A stretch of 64,000 nucleotides of DNA. It comes from JAKCDU01 sp035551615. Lineage in GTDB: Bacteria > Actinomycetota > Acidimicrobiia > Acidimicrobiales > Palsa-688. Positions 24,570-33,176 of this stretch are shown in pieces. A model generated the notes under the pieces. That model searched no databases and was not told the origin of the DNA. It was given only the letters and a program-made list of their open reading frames with translations. The stretch spans positions 1 through 64,000 of the forward strand of contig DASZNC010000030.1 in the NCBI GenBank assembly GCA_035551615.1, given 5' to 3'. Both the position numbers and the translations under genes were made by a program. The stretch's first letter is position 1, and each line of letters begins with the position of its first letter.

Positions 24570-24868
24570 GGCGCCTCCCCGAGAATGCGGGGCACCCGGA
24601 AGCGGTCCTTGTCCACCGACGGCGCGGCGGCCAGGACCTCGGCCCGATCCAGGCACGGTTCCGGCTGGTCGTCGCGCAGCACGTTGCTGATGGGGACGGG
24701 GTGCGCCGTCGGGGGTACCCCCGACGTGTCGAGGGCCTCGACGTCGCGGGCATGGTCGAGCACGGCGGCCAGCTGCCGGGTGAACTGATCCAGTTCGTCC
24801 GGCGTCAGCCGTAGCCGGGCCAGTTGGGCGACGTGGGCCACATCCTCGGTGGTAATCGGCTGCGACAT
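24566..24868 (-). CDS. gatC: Asp/Glu-tRNA amidotransferase subunit C
   Basis: 100 aa, normal size. Belt-like subunit that holds GatA to GatB; EDVAHVAQLARLRLTPDEL is the conserved N-terminus, LRDDQPEPCLDRAEVLAAAP and FRVPRIL the C-terminal motif. ATG with a TAGTCT box ending 6 nt upstream: the operon promoter appears leaderless. Confidence 0.96.
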   Translation of the reverse strand: MSQPITTEDVAHVAQLARLRLTPDELDQFTRQLAAVLDHARDVEALDTSGVPPTAHPVPISNVLRDDQPEPCLDRAEVLAAAPSVDKDRFRVPRILGEAP

Positions 24869-24958
24869 GGGCCCAGACTAGGAGACACCCCGGACCGGTC
24901 CCATCCCGTAACGCGCATTATGTTGGCGCCCATCCGGATCCGGCAGGAGGCAACCGAA

Positions 24959-25378
24959 TTGGCGCAGTACCCGTTCCTCAGCGATGAGTGGCTCGAGGAG
25001 ACCCTCCGCATCCGCGAGGCCCACAAGAATGACGCCCCGGCCGTCCCGGTCGTGGTGCGCATGAACATGATCGTCAACGAGGTGCCCTTCGGCGACGGTG
25101 TCATCCGGGCCCATCTCGACACCTCGTCGGGGGTGCTCGACATGGAGGTCGGCCACCTCGACAAGCCGGATCTGACTGTCACCATGTCCTACGCCACGGC
25201 CAAGGCCATTCTGGTCGACGGCGACGCCGCTCAGGCCATGAATGCGTTCATGAGCGGCCGCATCAAGGTGGACGGCGACATCACCAAGCTGATCGCCCTG
25301 CAGACCGCCGGAGCCGGCGCCACGTCCAGCCCGGCCGCCGCCGAGGTTGTCAAGAAGATCCAGGCCATTACCGCCTAA
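24959..25378 (+). CDS. SCP2 sterol-binding domain protein
   Basis: 139 aa single-domain protein. VVVRMNMIVNEVPFGDG, a hydrophobic ligand-cavity pattern, and PDLTVTMSYATAKAILVDGDAAQAMNAFMSGRIKVDGDITKLIAL match SCP2/LolA-like lipid carriers. Probably binds fatty acyl or sterol-like lipids in the cytoplasm; ligand unknown. TTG start at 24959 chosen because AGGAGG at 24945-24950 sits 8 nt upstream; longer in-frame versions lack a ribosome site. Confidence 0.85.
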   Translation: MAQYPFLSDEWLEETLRIREAHKNDAPAVPVVVRMNMIVNEVPFGDGVIRAHLDTSSGVLDMEVGHLDKPDLTVTMSYATAKAILVDGDAAQAMNAFMSGRIKVDGDITKLIALQTAGAGATSSPAAAEVVKKIQAITA

Positions 25379-25629
25379 AGCACCGGGGCCCTTTTAGTAC
25401 AAATCGGACTTTTGGGATAGCCCGTAAAGAACCCGAAGAGGGTTTAGCGAGGGGGCGGCGGCACCGGCAGCGGCTGGGGATCGCAGCCTCAGCTCGCCGC
25501 ACCCCTCGCATGGCGACTCTACACGACGATCCGAAAGGCACCATCCGCACCACGACAGGAATTTCGCCGAATATGCCCGATCGCGAACCGGTCGGAGTTG
25601 AATCCCCGGCGAATCCGCCGAGCCGACGC
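25379..25629. other. 251-bp convergent spacer
   Basis: No gene is seen between the SCP2-like gene and the PASTA kinase gene. It contains a large hairpin (listed next) and is less GC-biased than the coding neighbours, with patches such as TTTTAGTACAAATCGGACTTTTGGG. Confidence 0.5.
25447..25509. other. Large hairpin, possible structured RNA or terminator
   Basis: Arms GCGAGGGG (25447-25454) and CCCCTCGC (25502-25509) pair fully; after a small bulge CGGCG (25456-25460) pairs with CGCCG (25495-25499); an inner GGCTG/CAGCC stem (25472-25476, 25484-25488) closes the loop. No T-run follows. It does not match any riboswitch or known small RNA that I recognise. Confidence 0.5.
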
Positions 25630-27711
25630 TCAGTTGGTGTCGATCTCCACTGAACTGCCGTACAGGACCTGAGTACCGGCCCCCGGAGACGTCCCGGTAA
25701 CGGTATTAAGCGGGCTCCCGTGAACGCCGCCCACCTGCAATCCGTAGTTGCTCAAAGTCTGGGCCGCCTGGCCCACCGAGTCGCCGGCTGTCGACGGGAC
25801 CGACACGTAGTGCGGGCCCTTCGAAACGGTGACGGCAACCGGACTACCCATCGTCGTAGGGGTACCCGAAGGCGGGTTCACCGAGATGACGTCACCTGCC
25901 TTCACCGTGTCGTTGTACTGCAGCGTCTCGGTGGGCACGAAGCCGGCCGTCTTCAGCGCCGCCTCGGCCTGGGTGTACGGCTCGGCGTTGAGCGTGATGG
26001 GCGGGATGGCCACCTTCGGCTTGCCGCTCGACTCCACGATCGTCACCGACTGACCGGGCAGGAGGGTCCCGGAATCCGGTGAGCTGCTGATCACCGATCC
26101 GGCCCGTACCGTCATGTCGCTGGCTTGGGTGATCGTCCACTTGAGGCCTCGGCCGAGCAGGATCCCCTCGGCCGTCTGAAGGTTCTGGTTCCGCAACTGG
26201 GGCACGGCTACCGGCTGCGGCCCCTGTGACAGCACGACCCGGACATGGGCGCCCTTCTTCAGTCGGCCCGACAGCGGCGACTGGGACAGCACCTGCCCTT
26301 TCGACTTGTCGCTGCTGTACTGCGAGCCGGAGACGGTCAACCCCAGGTGGTGGGCGGCCAGGGCGGCCGCAGCCTGGGACTGGGTGTCGCCGACAAGGGA
26401 GGGCACCGTCTCCTCCGGGGTGAAACGGCCGGAGGCCAGCGCCCAGCCCAGGCCGGCCCCCCCGCCCAGCAGGACCACCAACGCAATCAGAGCGGCGATC
26501 CGCAGACCGCGCCGTCGCCGCCCCTCCTCCGTCTCCAGGTGACCGCGGTCTGGGCCGAAGGTCTCGAGGACGGCGGCCACATCTCGGGCCGTCGGTGCCC
26601 GCGTGTCGGTCGGGCCCGCTCCCGTCGGCGGCACCACGTCACCCGACGCCGCCACCTCCCCCGACAGCACCGAATGACCCGTCGGTTCGACCTCCCCCGC
26701 CGGTGCGGCGACGGCCGGCAGGCGGACGCCGGCCCCGGCCCCGACGGCGGGGATCGGCTCGTCCTCCCACTCGGTCTGGTCGAACGGCTTGCGCCGGCCG
26801 GGCAACTCCGTCGGGCTGAACCCGTCCCGCTCGACCAACCCGGACTCGAGCGGCCCGCCCAGGGACAACGGCGCAGGAAAGGGCAGCTTTACTGACACGG
26901 CGTCCAGACCACGGGCCATGGCGCCGGCATCGATCCGATCGGCCGGATCGGCCTGGCCGGCCGCCTCGAGCACGTCCTTCAACGGGCCCACCTCGTCGGG
27001 CGCCTCGACCGACCGGCCGATGCGGGCGACCAGCGTGCCCAGCGATGTGTCGGTGGCGAACGGCACCGTCCCGGTCATGGCCTCGACCAGGACGAGGGCC
27101 AACGAGTAGACGTCGGCTTTGGCATCCAGTTGCTCGCCCCGTACCAGCTCGGGGGACACGTACCGGGCGGTGCCGACGACGGCGCCGGTCGGCTCGGTGA
27201 AGCTGGCCTCGGCCAGGGCCCGGGCCAGCCCGAAGTCGGCGACCGACACCCGACCCTCGTCGTCGAAGAGGAGGTTGGCCGGCTTGATGTCGCGATGGAC
27301 CAGGCCCTGCCGGTGGGCGTAGTCGAGAGCACGGGCGGCATCGGCACCGACGGCGGCCGCCTGGGCCGGCGACAACCGGGCGCCGCGGTCGAGCATCGAC
27401 CGGAGGCTGCCCCCGTCGAGCAGTTCCATCACCAGGTAGGGGGCGCCCCCGTCGTCGCCCCAGTCGTAGACGCGCAGGATGTTCGGATGGCGCAGGCCGG
27501 CCACCGCCTGGGCCTCCCGGCGGAACCGGCGGAGGAAGGCCTCCTCGGTGGCCAGCGCCGGGTGCAGCACCTTGACCGCCACCCGCCGCTTGAGCCGTAC
27601 GTCCTCGGCTGCGAACACGTGGGCCGACGCGCCCACACCGAGGGGGCGGGTCAGGCGGTAACGGTCACCGAGGACGCGCCCCACCGCATCGGCGATGCGC
27701 GAGGTCGCCAC
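25630..27711 (-). CDS. PASTA-domain Ser/Thr protein kinase (PknB-like)
   Basis: 693 aa. Kinase domain 15-275 with Lys47 in VAVKVLH, catalytic HRDIKPANLL (Asp141) and ADFGLA (Asp159); disordered Pro/Gly linker; one membrane helix at about 404-427; extracellular residues 434-693 hold four PASTA repeats. Such kinases bind muropeptides or lipid II outside and phosphorylate cell-wall and division proteins inside. The pbpA-rodA-pknA neighbours typical of actinobacterial pknB are absent, so this may be a PknB paralogue. GTG start with a TAGCCT box ending 6 nt upstream. Confidence 0.93.
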   Translation of the reverse strand: MATSRIADAVGRVLGDRYRLTRPLGVGASAHVFAAEDVRLKRRVAVKVLHPALATEEAFLRRFRREAQAVAGLRHPNILRVYDWGDDGGAPYLVMELLDGGSLRSMLDRGARLSPAQAAAVGADAARALDYAHRQGLVHRDIKPANLLFDDEGRVSVADFGLARALAEASFTEPTGAVVGTARYVSPELVRGEQLDAKADVYSLALVLVEAMTGTVPFATDTSLGTLVARIGRSVEAPDEVGPLKDVLEAAGQADPADRIDAGAMARGLDAVSVKLPFPAPLSLGGPLESGLVERDGFSPTELPGRRKPFDQTEWEDEPIPAVGAGAGVRLPAVAAPAGEVEPTGHSVLSGEVAASGDVVPPTGAGPTDTRAPTARDVAAVLETFGPDRGHLETEEGRRRRGLRIAALIALVVLLGGGAGLGWALASGRFTPEETVPSLVGDTQSQAAAALAAHHLGLTVSGSQYSSDKSKGQVLSQSPLSGRLKKGAHVRVVLSQGPQPVAVPQLRNQNLQTAEGILLGRGLKWTITQASDMTVRAGSVISSSPDSGTLLPGQSVTIVESSGKPKVAIPPITLNAEPYTQAEAALKTAGFVPTETLQYNDTVKAGDVISVNPPSGTPTTMGSPVAVTVSKGPHYVSVPSTAGDSVGQAAQTLSNYGLQVGGVHGSPLNTVTGTSPGAGTQVLYGSSVEIDTN

Positions 27712-27740
27712 ACGAGCAGGCTACAAGCCGGTCCCGGTCT

Positions 27741-29780
27741 CTACGTGGACCCCTCGGCGGCGGCACCGGGCAGCTGACCGGTTTCCAGCAGCTCGGCGAA
27801 GGCAGCCTCGTCGAGCACGGGAACGCCCACCTCGTTGGCCTTGGCCAGCTTGGCCGCACCCGGCTCGGCGCCGGCCACGACCGCCGTCGTCTTCTTGGAG
27901 ACGCTTCCCGGGCTCTTGCCCCCGCGACCCTTGATCGCCTCCTCCGCCTCCTCGCGCGACCAGCCCTCGAGGGTGCCGGTCACCACCACCGACAGGCCGG
28001 CCAGGACCTGGGGCAGGTCGGGTGCGTCCGGACCGGTGAAGTTGAGCCCGGCCGCCCGCAGCCGCTCGACCTGCTCGCGTATATCGGGGTCGGCGAAGTA
28101 GTCGTGGACGCTGCGGCCGATCACTGGTCCCACGCCCTCGACCGCCGACAGCTCTTCGGTGGTCGCCTCCATGATCCGATCCAGGTGACGTAGGTGGCGG
28201 GCCAGGATCTGGGCCCCGGTCCCGCCCAGGTGACGGATCGACAGGCCGACCAGCAGGTTGGCCAGCGGCCGCGTCTTGGATGCTTCAATGGCGGCCTGCA
28301 GGTTGGTGATGGACGTCTCGCCCCACCCCTCGAACGCCCCCACCCGTTCGAAATCCAGGTTGTAGATGTCGGCCACGTTGGCCAGCAGTCCGTCGCGGAA
28401 GAACTGCCAGACGGTGCGCTCGCCCAAATGCTCGATGTCCATGGCCCCCCTGGACGCGAAGTGGCTGATCCGCTGCACGTTGATGCCGGGGCACTTCTCG
28501 TTGACACAGAACGTGTCGCTCTCGCCTTCGAGGCGCACGAGCGGCTGCTGGCACACCGGGCACTCCGTCGGGAAGTGCCATTCCGGCAGGTCGGCCGGAC
28601 GCAGGGCGACTACCGGCCCCCGCACTTCGGGGATGACGTCGCCGGCCCGCCGGACGACGACGGTGTCACCCGGTCTGACGTCCTTGATCCGGACCTGGTC
28701 CTCGTTGTGCAGCGTGGCCAACGAGATCTTGGCCCCGCCCACCACCACCGGCTCCAACATGGCGAATGGGGTGGCCTTGCCGGTGCGTCCGATCGAGACC
28801 ATGATCCCCTTGAGAAGGGTGGTCTTCTCCTCCGGGGGGAACTTGTAGGCGATGGCCCAGCGGGGCGCCTTGGACGTGGCCCCCAGTTCCCGGCGCTGGG
28901 CCAGGTCGTCCACCTTGATCACCGTGCCATCGATCTCGTACGGGAGGGAGTGGCGTTTGCCCAGCCACTTCCGGCAGTAGGCATCCACCTCTTCGAGGCC
29001 GTGGACCAGGTCGATGTTCGGGTTGACCGGGAGGCCGGCGCCGCGCATCCAGTCGAGCGTCTCGGTGTGGTGGGTGAAGGCCGGACCGCCCTCCAGAGTC
29101 CCCAGCTGGTAGGCCCAGAACGCCAGCTCCCGCCCGGCCGTCACCGACGGGTCCTTCTGGCGCAGCGATCCGGCGGCCGCATTGCGGGGGTTGATGAAGG
29201 TCCGGGCCTCGGCCTCCGCCTGGCGCCGGTTGAGCTCCTCGAAGGCGGGGATGGGCATGTAGATCTCACCGCGCACCTCGACCCGCTTCGGCGCCGGGCC
29301 GGGCAGCGACTTCGGGATACCGGAGATGGTGACGACGTTGGCCGTCACGTCCTCGCCCACCTCGCCGTCGCCGCGGGTAGCGGCTCTGACCAGGAGCCCG
29401 TCCTCGTAGAGCAGGCTCATGGCCAGCCCGTCGATCTTCAGCTCGCACGTATAGGCGACGTCGCCGGAGATGAACCGCTCCATGCGCTTGGCCCAGGCCA
29501 GCAGCTCCTCGTAGCTGGTCGTCTTGTCCAGCGACATCATCGGGATGACATGGCGGACCTCGGTGAACAGCGGCGACGTGCCGCCCCCGACTCTCAGCAA
29601 CGGGGAGTCGTCGGTCGACAGCTCGGGATGCTCGACCTCGAGGGCGGTCAGCTCGGCGACGAGCGCATCGAACTCGGCGTCGGTGATCTCCGGGTCGTCG
29701 TCGACGAAGTAGCGCCGCGTGTGGTGCTCGATCAGCTCCCGCAGTTCGGTGGCCCGCTTGGACCATTCGCTTTCAGCCAC
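27741..29780 (-). CDS. ligA: NAD-dependent DNA ligase
   Basis: 679 aa. Adenylated lysine is Lys115 in CELKIDG; Ia domain at the N-terminus binds NAD; OB fold, four-Cys zinc finger (CPVC...FCVNEKC), helix-hairpin-helix domain and a C-terminal BRCT domain (about 590-670) follow in order. Essential for joining Okazaki fragments. GTG start; TATCTT box ends 6 nt upstream. Confidence 0.97.
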   Translation of the reverse strand: MAESEWSKRATELRELIEHHTRRYFVDDDPEITDAEFDALVAELTALEVEHPELSTDDSPLLRVGGGTSPLFTEVRHVIPMMSLDKTTSYEELLAWAKRMERFISGDVAYTCELKIDGLAMSLLYEDGLLVRAATRGDGEVGEDVTANVVTISGIPKSLPGPAPKRVEVRGEIYMPIPAFEELNRRQAEAEARTFINPRNAAAGSLRQKDPSVTAGRELAFWAYQLGTLEGGPAFTHHTETLDWMRGAGLPVNPNIDLVHGLEEVDAYCRKWLGKRHSLPYEIDGTVIKVDDLAQRRELGATSKAPRWAIAYKFPPEEKTTLLKGIMVSIGRTGKATPFAMLEPVVVGGAKISLATLHNEDQVRIKDVRPGDTVVVRRAGDVIPEVRGPVVALRPADLPEWHFPTECPVCQQPLVRLEGESDTFCVNEKCPGINVQRISHFASRGAMDIEHLGERTVWQFFRDGLLANVADIYNLDFERVGAFEGWGETSITNLQAAIEASKTRPLANLLVGLSIRHLGGTGAQILARHLRHLDRIMEATTEELSAVEGVGPVIGRSVHDYFADPDIREQVERLRAAGLNFTGPDAPDLPQVLAGLSVVVTGTLEGWSREEAEEAIKGRGGKSPGSVSKKTTAVVAGAEPGAAKLAKANEVGVPVLDEAAFAELLETGQLPGAAAEGST

Positions 29781-29810
29781 GTTCCGAAGATACCGGCCGG
29801 CTGCGACGGT

Positions 29811-30848
29811 TCAGCCGGGAACCGCGGTGCCCCCGCCCACGACCGCATCGCCCCGGTACAGCACGACGCTCTGACCGGGCGCGACCCGCCGGACCGGGGT
29901 GTCCAGGACGACGGCCGACGCCGCCCCTTCCCATTGTCCCGGCACCGGTTGGCCATGGGCGCTCATCTGCACTTCGAATCGCTCCCCGGCCGCCGGCTCG
30001 GCATCGACCCAGGCCAGCCGGTCCAGTCGGATGCGGGCATCGAGCAGATTCTCCAGGGGCCCGACCGTGACGGTCCCTGCGGCGGCGTCGACGTCGGTGA
30101 CATAACGGTCGCCGATGGCCGGGCCGAGACCCTTGCGCTGGCCGACAGTGACCATTTCCACCGCCGGGACGGTGCCGATCTGGCTCCCGTCCTGATCGAG
30201 CACCCGACCGGGGCGCAGATCGATGCGGGTCGAGAGGAACGAGTGACGGCCTCCCCGGCGCGGAATGAAGCAGACATCCTGGCTGTCAGGCTTGCTCGCG
30301 GTGCGCAGGCCCAGTCGTCCCGCCACCTCCCGCACCTCGACCTTGGTCATGCCGCCGACCGGTAGCAGGACCCGAGCCAGCTGGTACTGACCGAGCATGT
30401 GCAGCACGTACGACTGGTCCTTGGCCTGGTCGGCTCCCCGCCGCAACGACCAGCGGCCGCCCGCCTCGGCCACGACCCGGGCGTGATGGCCGGTCGCCAC
30501 CGCATCGAAGCCGAGCACCAGTCCCCGCTCGAGGAAGCGGTCGAACTTGAGATGCCGGTTGCACTCGATGCACGGGTTGGGCGTGCGGGCGGCCGCATGA
30601 TCGGCGGTGTACGGGTCGACGACCCACCGGTCGAAGTCCTCGGTGAAGTTGAAGACGTGGTGGTCGATCCCGATCTGCTGGGCCACCCGTCGGGCGTCAT
30701 CGACGTCGGATACGGAACAGCAGCCGGTGTCCGAAGGACCTCCCCACAGCTTCATGGTGGCGCCCACCACCTCGTGGCCGTCGCCCTGCAACAGGGCGGC
30801 GGCCACGGAGGAGTCCACGCCGCCGGACATGGCCACCAGAACCCTCAT
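29811..30848 (-). CDS. mnmA: tRNA-specific 2-thiouridylase
   Basis: 345 aa. Thiolates U34 of tRNA Lys/Glu/Gln. PP-loop SGGVDSS at residues 8-14, catalytic Cys pair in NPCIEC and KPDSQDVCFIP. The ATG at 30848 overlaps the stop of the cysteine desulfurase (ATGA), so the sulfur donor and the tRNA thiolase are co-translated. A longer in-frame start lies within the upstream gene and is rejected. Confidence 0.96.
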   Translation of the reverse strand: MRVLVAMSGGVDSSVAAALLQGDGHEVVGATMKLWGGPSDTGCCSVSDVDDARRVAQQIGIDHHVFNFTEDFDRWVVDPYTADHAAARTPNPCIECNRHLKFDRFLERGLVLGFDAVATGHHARVVAEAGGRWSLRRGADQAKDQSYVLHMLGQYQLARVLLPVGGMTKVEVREVAGRLGLRTASKPDSQDVCFIPRRGGRHSFLSTRIDLRPGRVLDQDGSQIGTVPAVEMVTVGQRKGLGPAIGDRYVTDVDAAAGTVTVGPLENLLDARIRLDRLAWVDAEPAAGERFEVQMSAHGQPVPGQWEGAASAVVLDTPVRRVAPGQSVVLYRGDAVVGGGTAVPG

Positions 30849-31972
30849 CGCCGGCCACCCGCCCGCAGCGCCGATACCGCCGATTCGATGGCGGCCGCCG
30901 CCGCCCGCACATCCGACTCGGTGGTTCCCGCCCCCAGCGTGAGCCTCAGCGACGACCCGGCCCCGTCCTTGTCCACCCCCATGGCCAGCAGGACCGGGCT
31001 CGGCTCTATGGCCCCGCTGGCGCACGCCGCACCAGCCGATGCGCAGATGCCCTTCTGATCGAGCAGGAACAGCAGGGCTTCGCTCTCCGCGCCCGGGAAC
31101 CGGATATGGCAGTGACCCGGCAGTTTCTCGGCGGAAGGGGCGGTCAGCACCGCCTCCGGGCAGGTGTCCAGTACCAGCCGGCCCAGCAGGTCCCGCAGTC
31201 GGCCCACGAGCTCGCCTCGGGCCGGGTCGAGGGCGCGGATGGCGGCGGCCAGACCGACGATGCCGGCCACGTTCTGGGTGCCGCTGCGCCGCTCCTGCTC
31301 CTGGCCTCCGCCCAGGGCGCGGGCCCGGATATCGACGTGGTCGCGGACGCCGAGCGCCCCTATCCCCTGAGGGCCGCCGATCTTGTGCCCGCTGATCGTG
31401 ACCAGATCGGCCGCCGCACAGAAGGCGGCCACGTCCATCCAGGCCGCAGCCTGCACCGCGTCGGTGTGCATCACGGCACCGGGCGCGCGCCGGTGCACGA
31501 TCTTGGCGATGCGGGCGATGGGCTGGACGACGCCGGTCTCATGGTTGGCCGTCTGCACCGACACGACGGCGACCTCGCCGTCGAGCAGGAGCTTGAGGTG
31601 ATCGGTGTCGACCACGCCATCGGCGTCCACGGCCAGAATCCGGACCTCCCGATCCGATCCGGCCGCCGCCTCGAGCACGGCCGGGTGCTCCACGGCGCTG
31701 ACCACGACGGCGCCCGGCCGGGTGCCGAGCGGACCGAGGACGGCCAGATTGTCGGCCTCGGTCCCTCCTGACGTGAACACGACACCGGCGGGCGCCACGC
31801 CGAGGAAACGGCCGACCACATCGCGCGCCTCTTCAACGACCAGCCGGGCCCGGCGGGCGACGGCGTGACTCCCCGAGGGGTTGCCGAAACCCCCCTCCAT
31901 CCAGTCGACCATGGCGTCCCGGGCTGCCGGGTGCATGGGGCCGCTGGCCGCGTGATCCAGGTAGACGGCCAC
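30845..31972 (-). CDS. Cysteine desulfurase (IscS/NifS family)
   Basis: 375 aa. PLP enzyme that moves sulfur from cysteine to an enzyme persulfide. PLP lysine Lys197 in ISGHKIGGPQG; catalytic Cys317 in SAGAACASGAIEPS; NHETG motif present. Position directly before mnmA indicates a role in tRNA 2-thiolation. GTG start at 31972 (MAVYLDHAAS) is set by a TACTCT box 6 nt upstream; upstream in-frame starts would add an atypical N-terminus. Confidence 0.93.
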   Translation of the reverse strand: MAVYLDHAASGPMHPAARDAMVDWMEGGFGNPSGSHAVARRARLVVEEARDVVGRFLGVAPAGVVFTSGGTEADNLAVLGPLGTRPGAVVVSAVEHPAVLEAAAGSDREVRILAVDADGVVDTDHLKLLLDGEVAVVSVQTANHETGVVQPIARIAKIVHRRAPGAVMHTDAVQAAAWMDVAAFCAAADLVTISGHKIGGPQGIGALGVRDHVDIRARALGGGQEQERRSGTQNVAGIVGLAAAIRALDPARGELVGRLRDLLGRLVLDTCPEAVLTAPSAEKLPGHCHIRFPGAESEALLFLLDQKGICASAGAACASGAIEPSPVLLAMGVDKDGAGSSLRLTLGAGTTESDVRAAAAAIESAVSALRAGGRR

Positions 31973-32100
31973 CCATCGAGAGTACAAGCGGGCCGGTCGG
32001 AGCCTCCGGTCGGTCAACCACGAACACTCGATTCCCAAATGTCCCTTCCGTAGGGCGGGGGCGCGCGACCTTTGCCCTGTCGAGGACTACGTTCGTATAC

Positions 32101-32136
32101 GTGACAACCGCGACGACGAGGAATCTGCCCAAGTGA
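32101..32136 (+). CDS. Possible leader mini-ORF upstream of galT (11 aa)
   Basis: GTG at 32101 lies 7 nt after a TACGTT box (32088-32093), the leaderless spacing seen elsewhere. It encodes MTTATTRNLPK and stops at TGA 32134-32136, overlapping the galT GTG at 32133 (GTGA). It could couple galT translation to a leaderless start. Coding potential cannot be judged at this length. Confidence 0.4.
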   Translation: MTTATTRNLPK

Positions 32137-33110
32137 GCCAGCTGAGGCTCGATCCGATGACCGGCCGCTGGGTCGTCATCGCGGGCGAGCGTGCTCAGCG
32201 ACCCTCGGACTTCCTCCCCCGCCGCCTGCCCGTCGAGGACGACCCGCTCCGGCCGTGCCCCTTCTGCCCCGGGTCCAGTTACGAACCGGTGATCGAGCGT
32301 GTCGACAGCCAGGGCAACTGGGCCGTCCGCGTCGTACCCAACCTGTACCCGGCGTTCGGCGGCCACGACCCGATGGTGGTCACCCACCTCGGTCCGGTGT
32401 TCACCCAGGCCCCGGCCAGCGGCGTGCACGACGTGATCGTGCTGTCGCCCGACCACAACGTCAGTTGGGCCGACATGGACGCCGAGCATTCGGCCCTGAT
32501 CATGTCGGCCATCAAGGAGCGGATGCTCGAGCACTCCGCCCTGCCCGGCCTGCGCTACAGCCAGGCCGTGGTCAACTCCGGCCGGGAGGCGGGCGCCTCC
32601 ATCGAGCACCCCCACGGCCAGCTGCTGTCGATGCCGTTCATCCCGGGCGAGGCGGCCAACGAGCTGGCCGGGTTCGCCCGCTTCCAGGGCAACTGCCTGC
32701 TGTGCGCAGTAATGGACGCCGAGGCCGAGGTGGGCCACCGCGTGGTGTACGAGGACGACTGCGTCGTGATGCTCTGCCCGTTCTGGAGCGGCACCCCCTA
32801 CGAACTGCTGCTCATACCGAAGAACCACGAGGTCCACCTGCACGCCGCACCCGACGAGGATCTGGCCGCCATGGGCCACTCGGTGCAGGTGGCGCTGGCG
32901 TCGCTGCGGACCCGTCTGGGCGACGTCGCCTACAACCTGATGTTCCACTCGGCCCCGTTCCGCACCACCGCCGACTTCCACTGGCACGTGCACGTGGTGC
33001 CCAAGATCTCGACCCGGGGCGGGTTCGAGATGGGTTCCGGGGTGCTGATCAACGTGGTTCCGCCGGAGCGGGCCGCCGAGGACCTGAAGTCGGCCTTCGC
33101 CCCAGCCTGA
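32133..33110 (+). CDS. galT: Galactose-1-phosphate uridylyltransferase family protein
   Basis: 325 aa. HIT-superfamily nucleotidyl transferase. Zinc Cys pair in CPFC; active-site histidine motif SIEHPHGQLLSMPF; a second zinc pair in LLCAVM region and HWHVHVVP at the C-terminal half. GalT exchanges UMP between UDP-glucose and galactose-1-phosphate. Actinobacterial relatives sometimes act on other sugar phosphates, and no galK or galE is adjacent, so the substrate is not certain. GTG start overlaps a mini-ORF stop. It converges on the glycogen operon. Confidence 0.85.
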   Translation: MSQLRLDPMTGRWVVIAGERAQRPSDFLPRRLPVEDDPLRPCPFCPGSSYEPVIERVDSQGNWAVRVVPNLYPAFGGHDPMVVTHLGPVFTQAPASGVHDVIVLSPDHNVSWADMDAEHSALIMSAIKERMLEHSALPGLRYSQAVVNSGREAGASIEHPHGQLLSMPFIPGEAANELAGFARFQGNCLLCAVMDAEAEVGHRVVYEDDCVVMLCPFWSGTPYELLLIPKNHEVHLHAAPDEDLAAMGHSVQVALASLRTRLGDVAYNLMFHSAPFRTTADFHWHVHVVPKISTRGGFEMGSGVLINVVPPERAAEDLKSAFAPA

Positions 33111-33176
33111 TCAGGCCCCCCCTTTGACCATCTGATCGACTCGACCGCCGGGGAACAACCGGGGTTCCGCCGTCTC

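Noticed and set aside
25379..25629. Riboswitch (c-di-AMP or cobalamin type)
   Set aside because: It lies between the 3' ends of converging genes, not upstream of a gene, and conserved core motifs were not found.
33111..33176. Intrinsic terminator between galT and glgB
   Set aside because: Only a 5-bp GGAAC/GTTCC pairing without a T-run on either strand.
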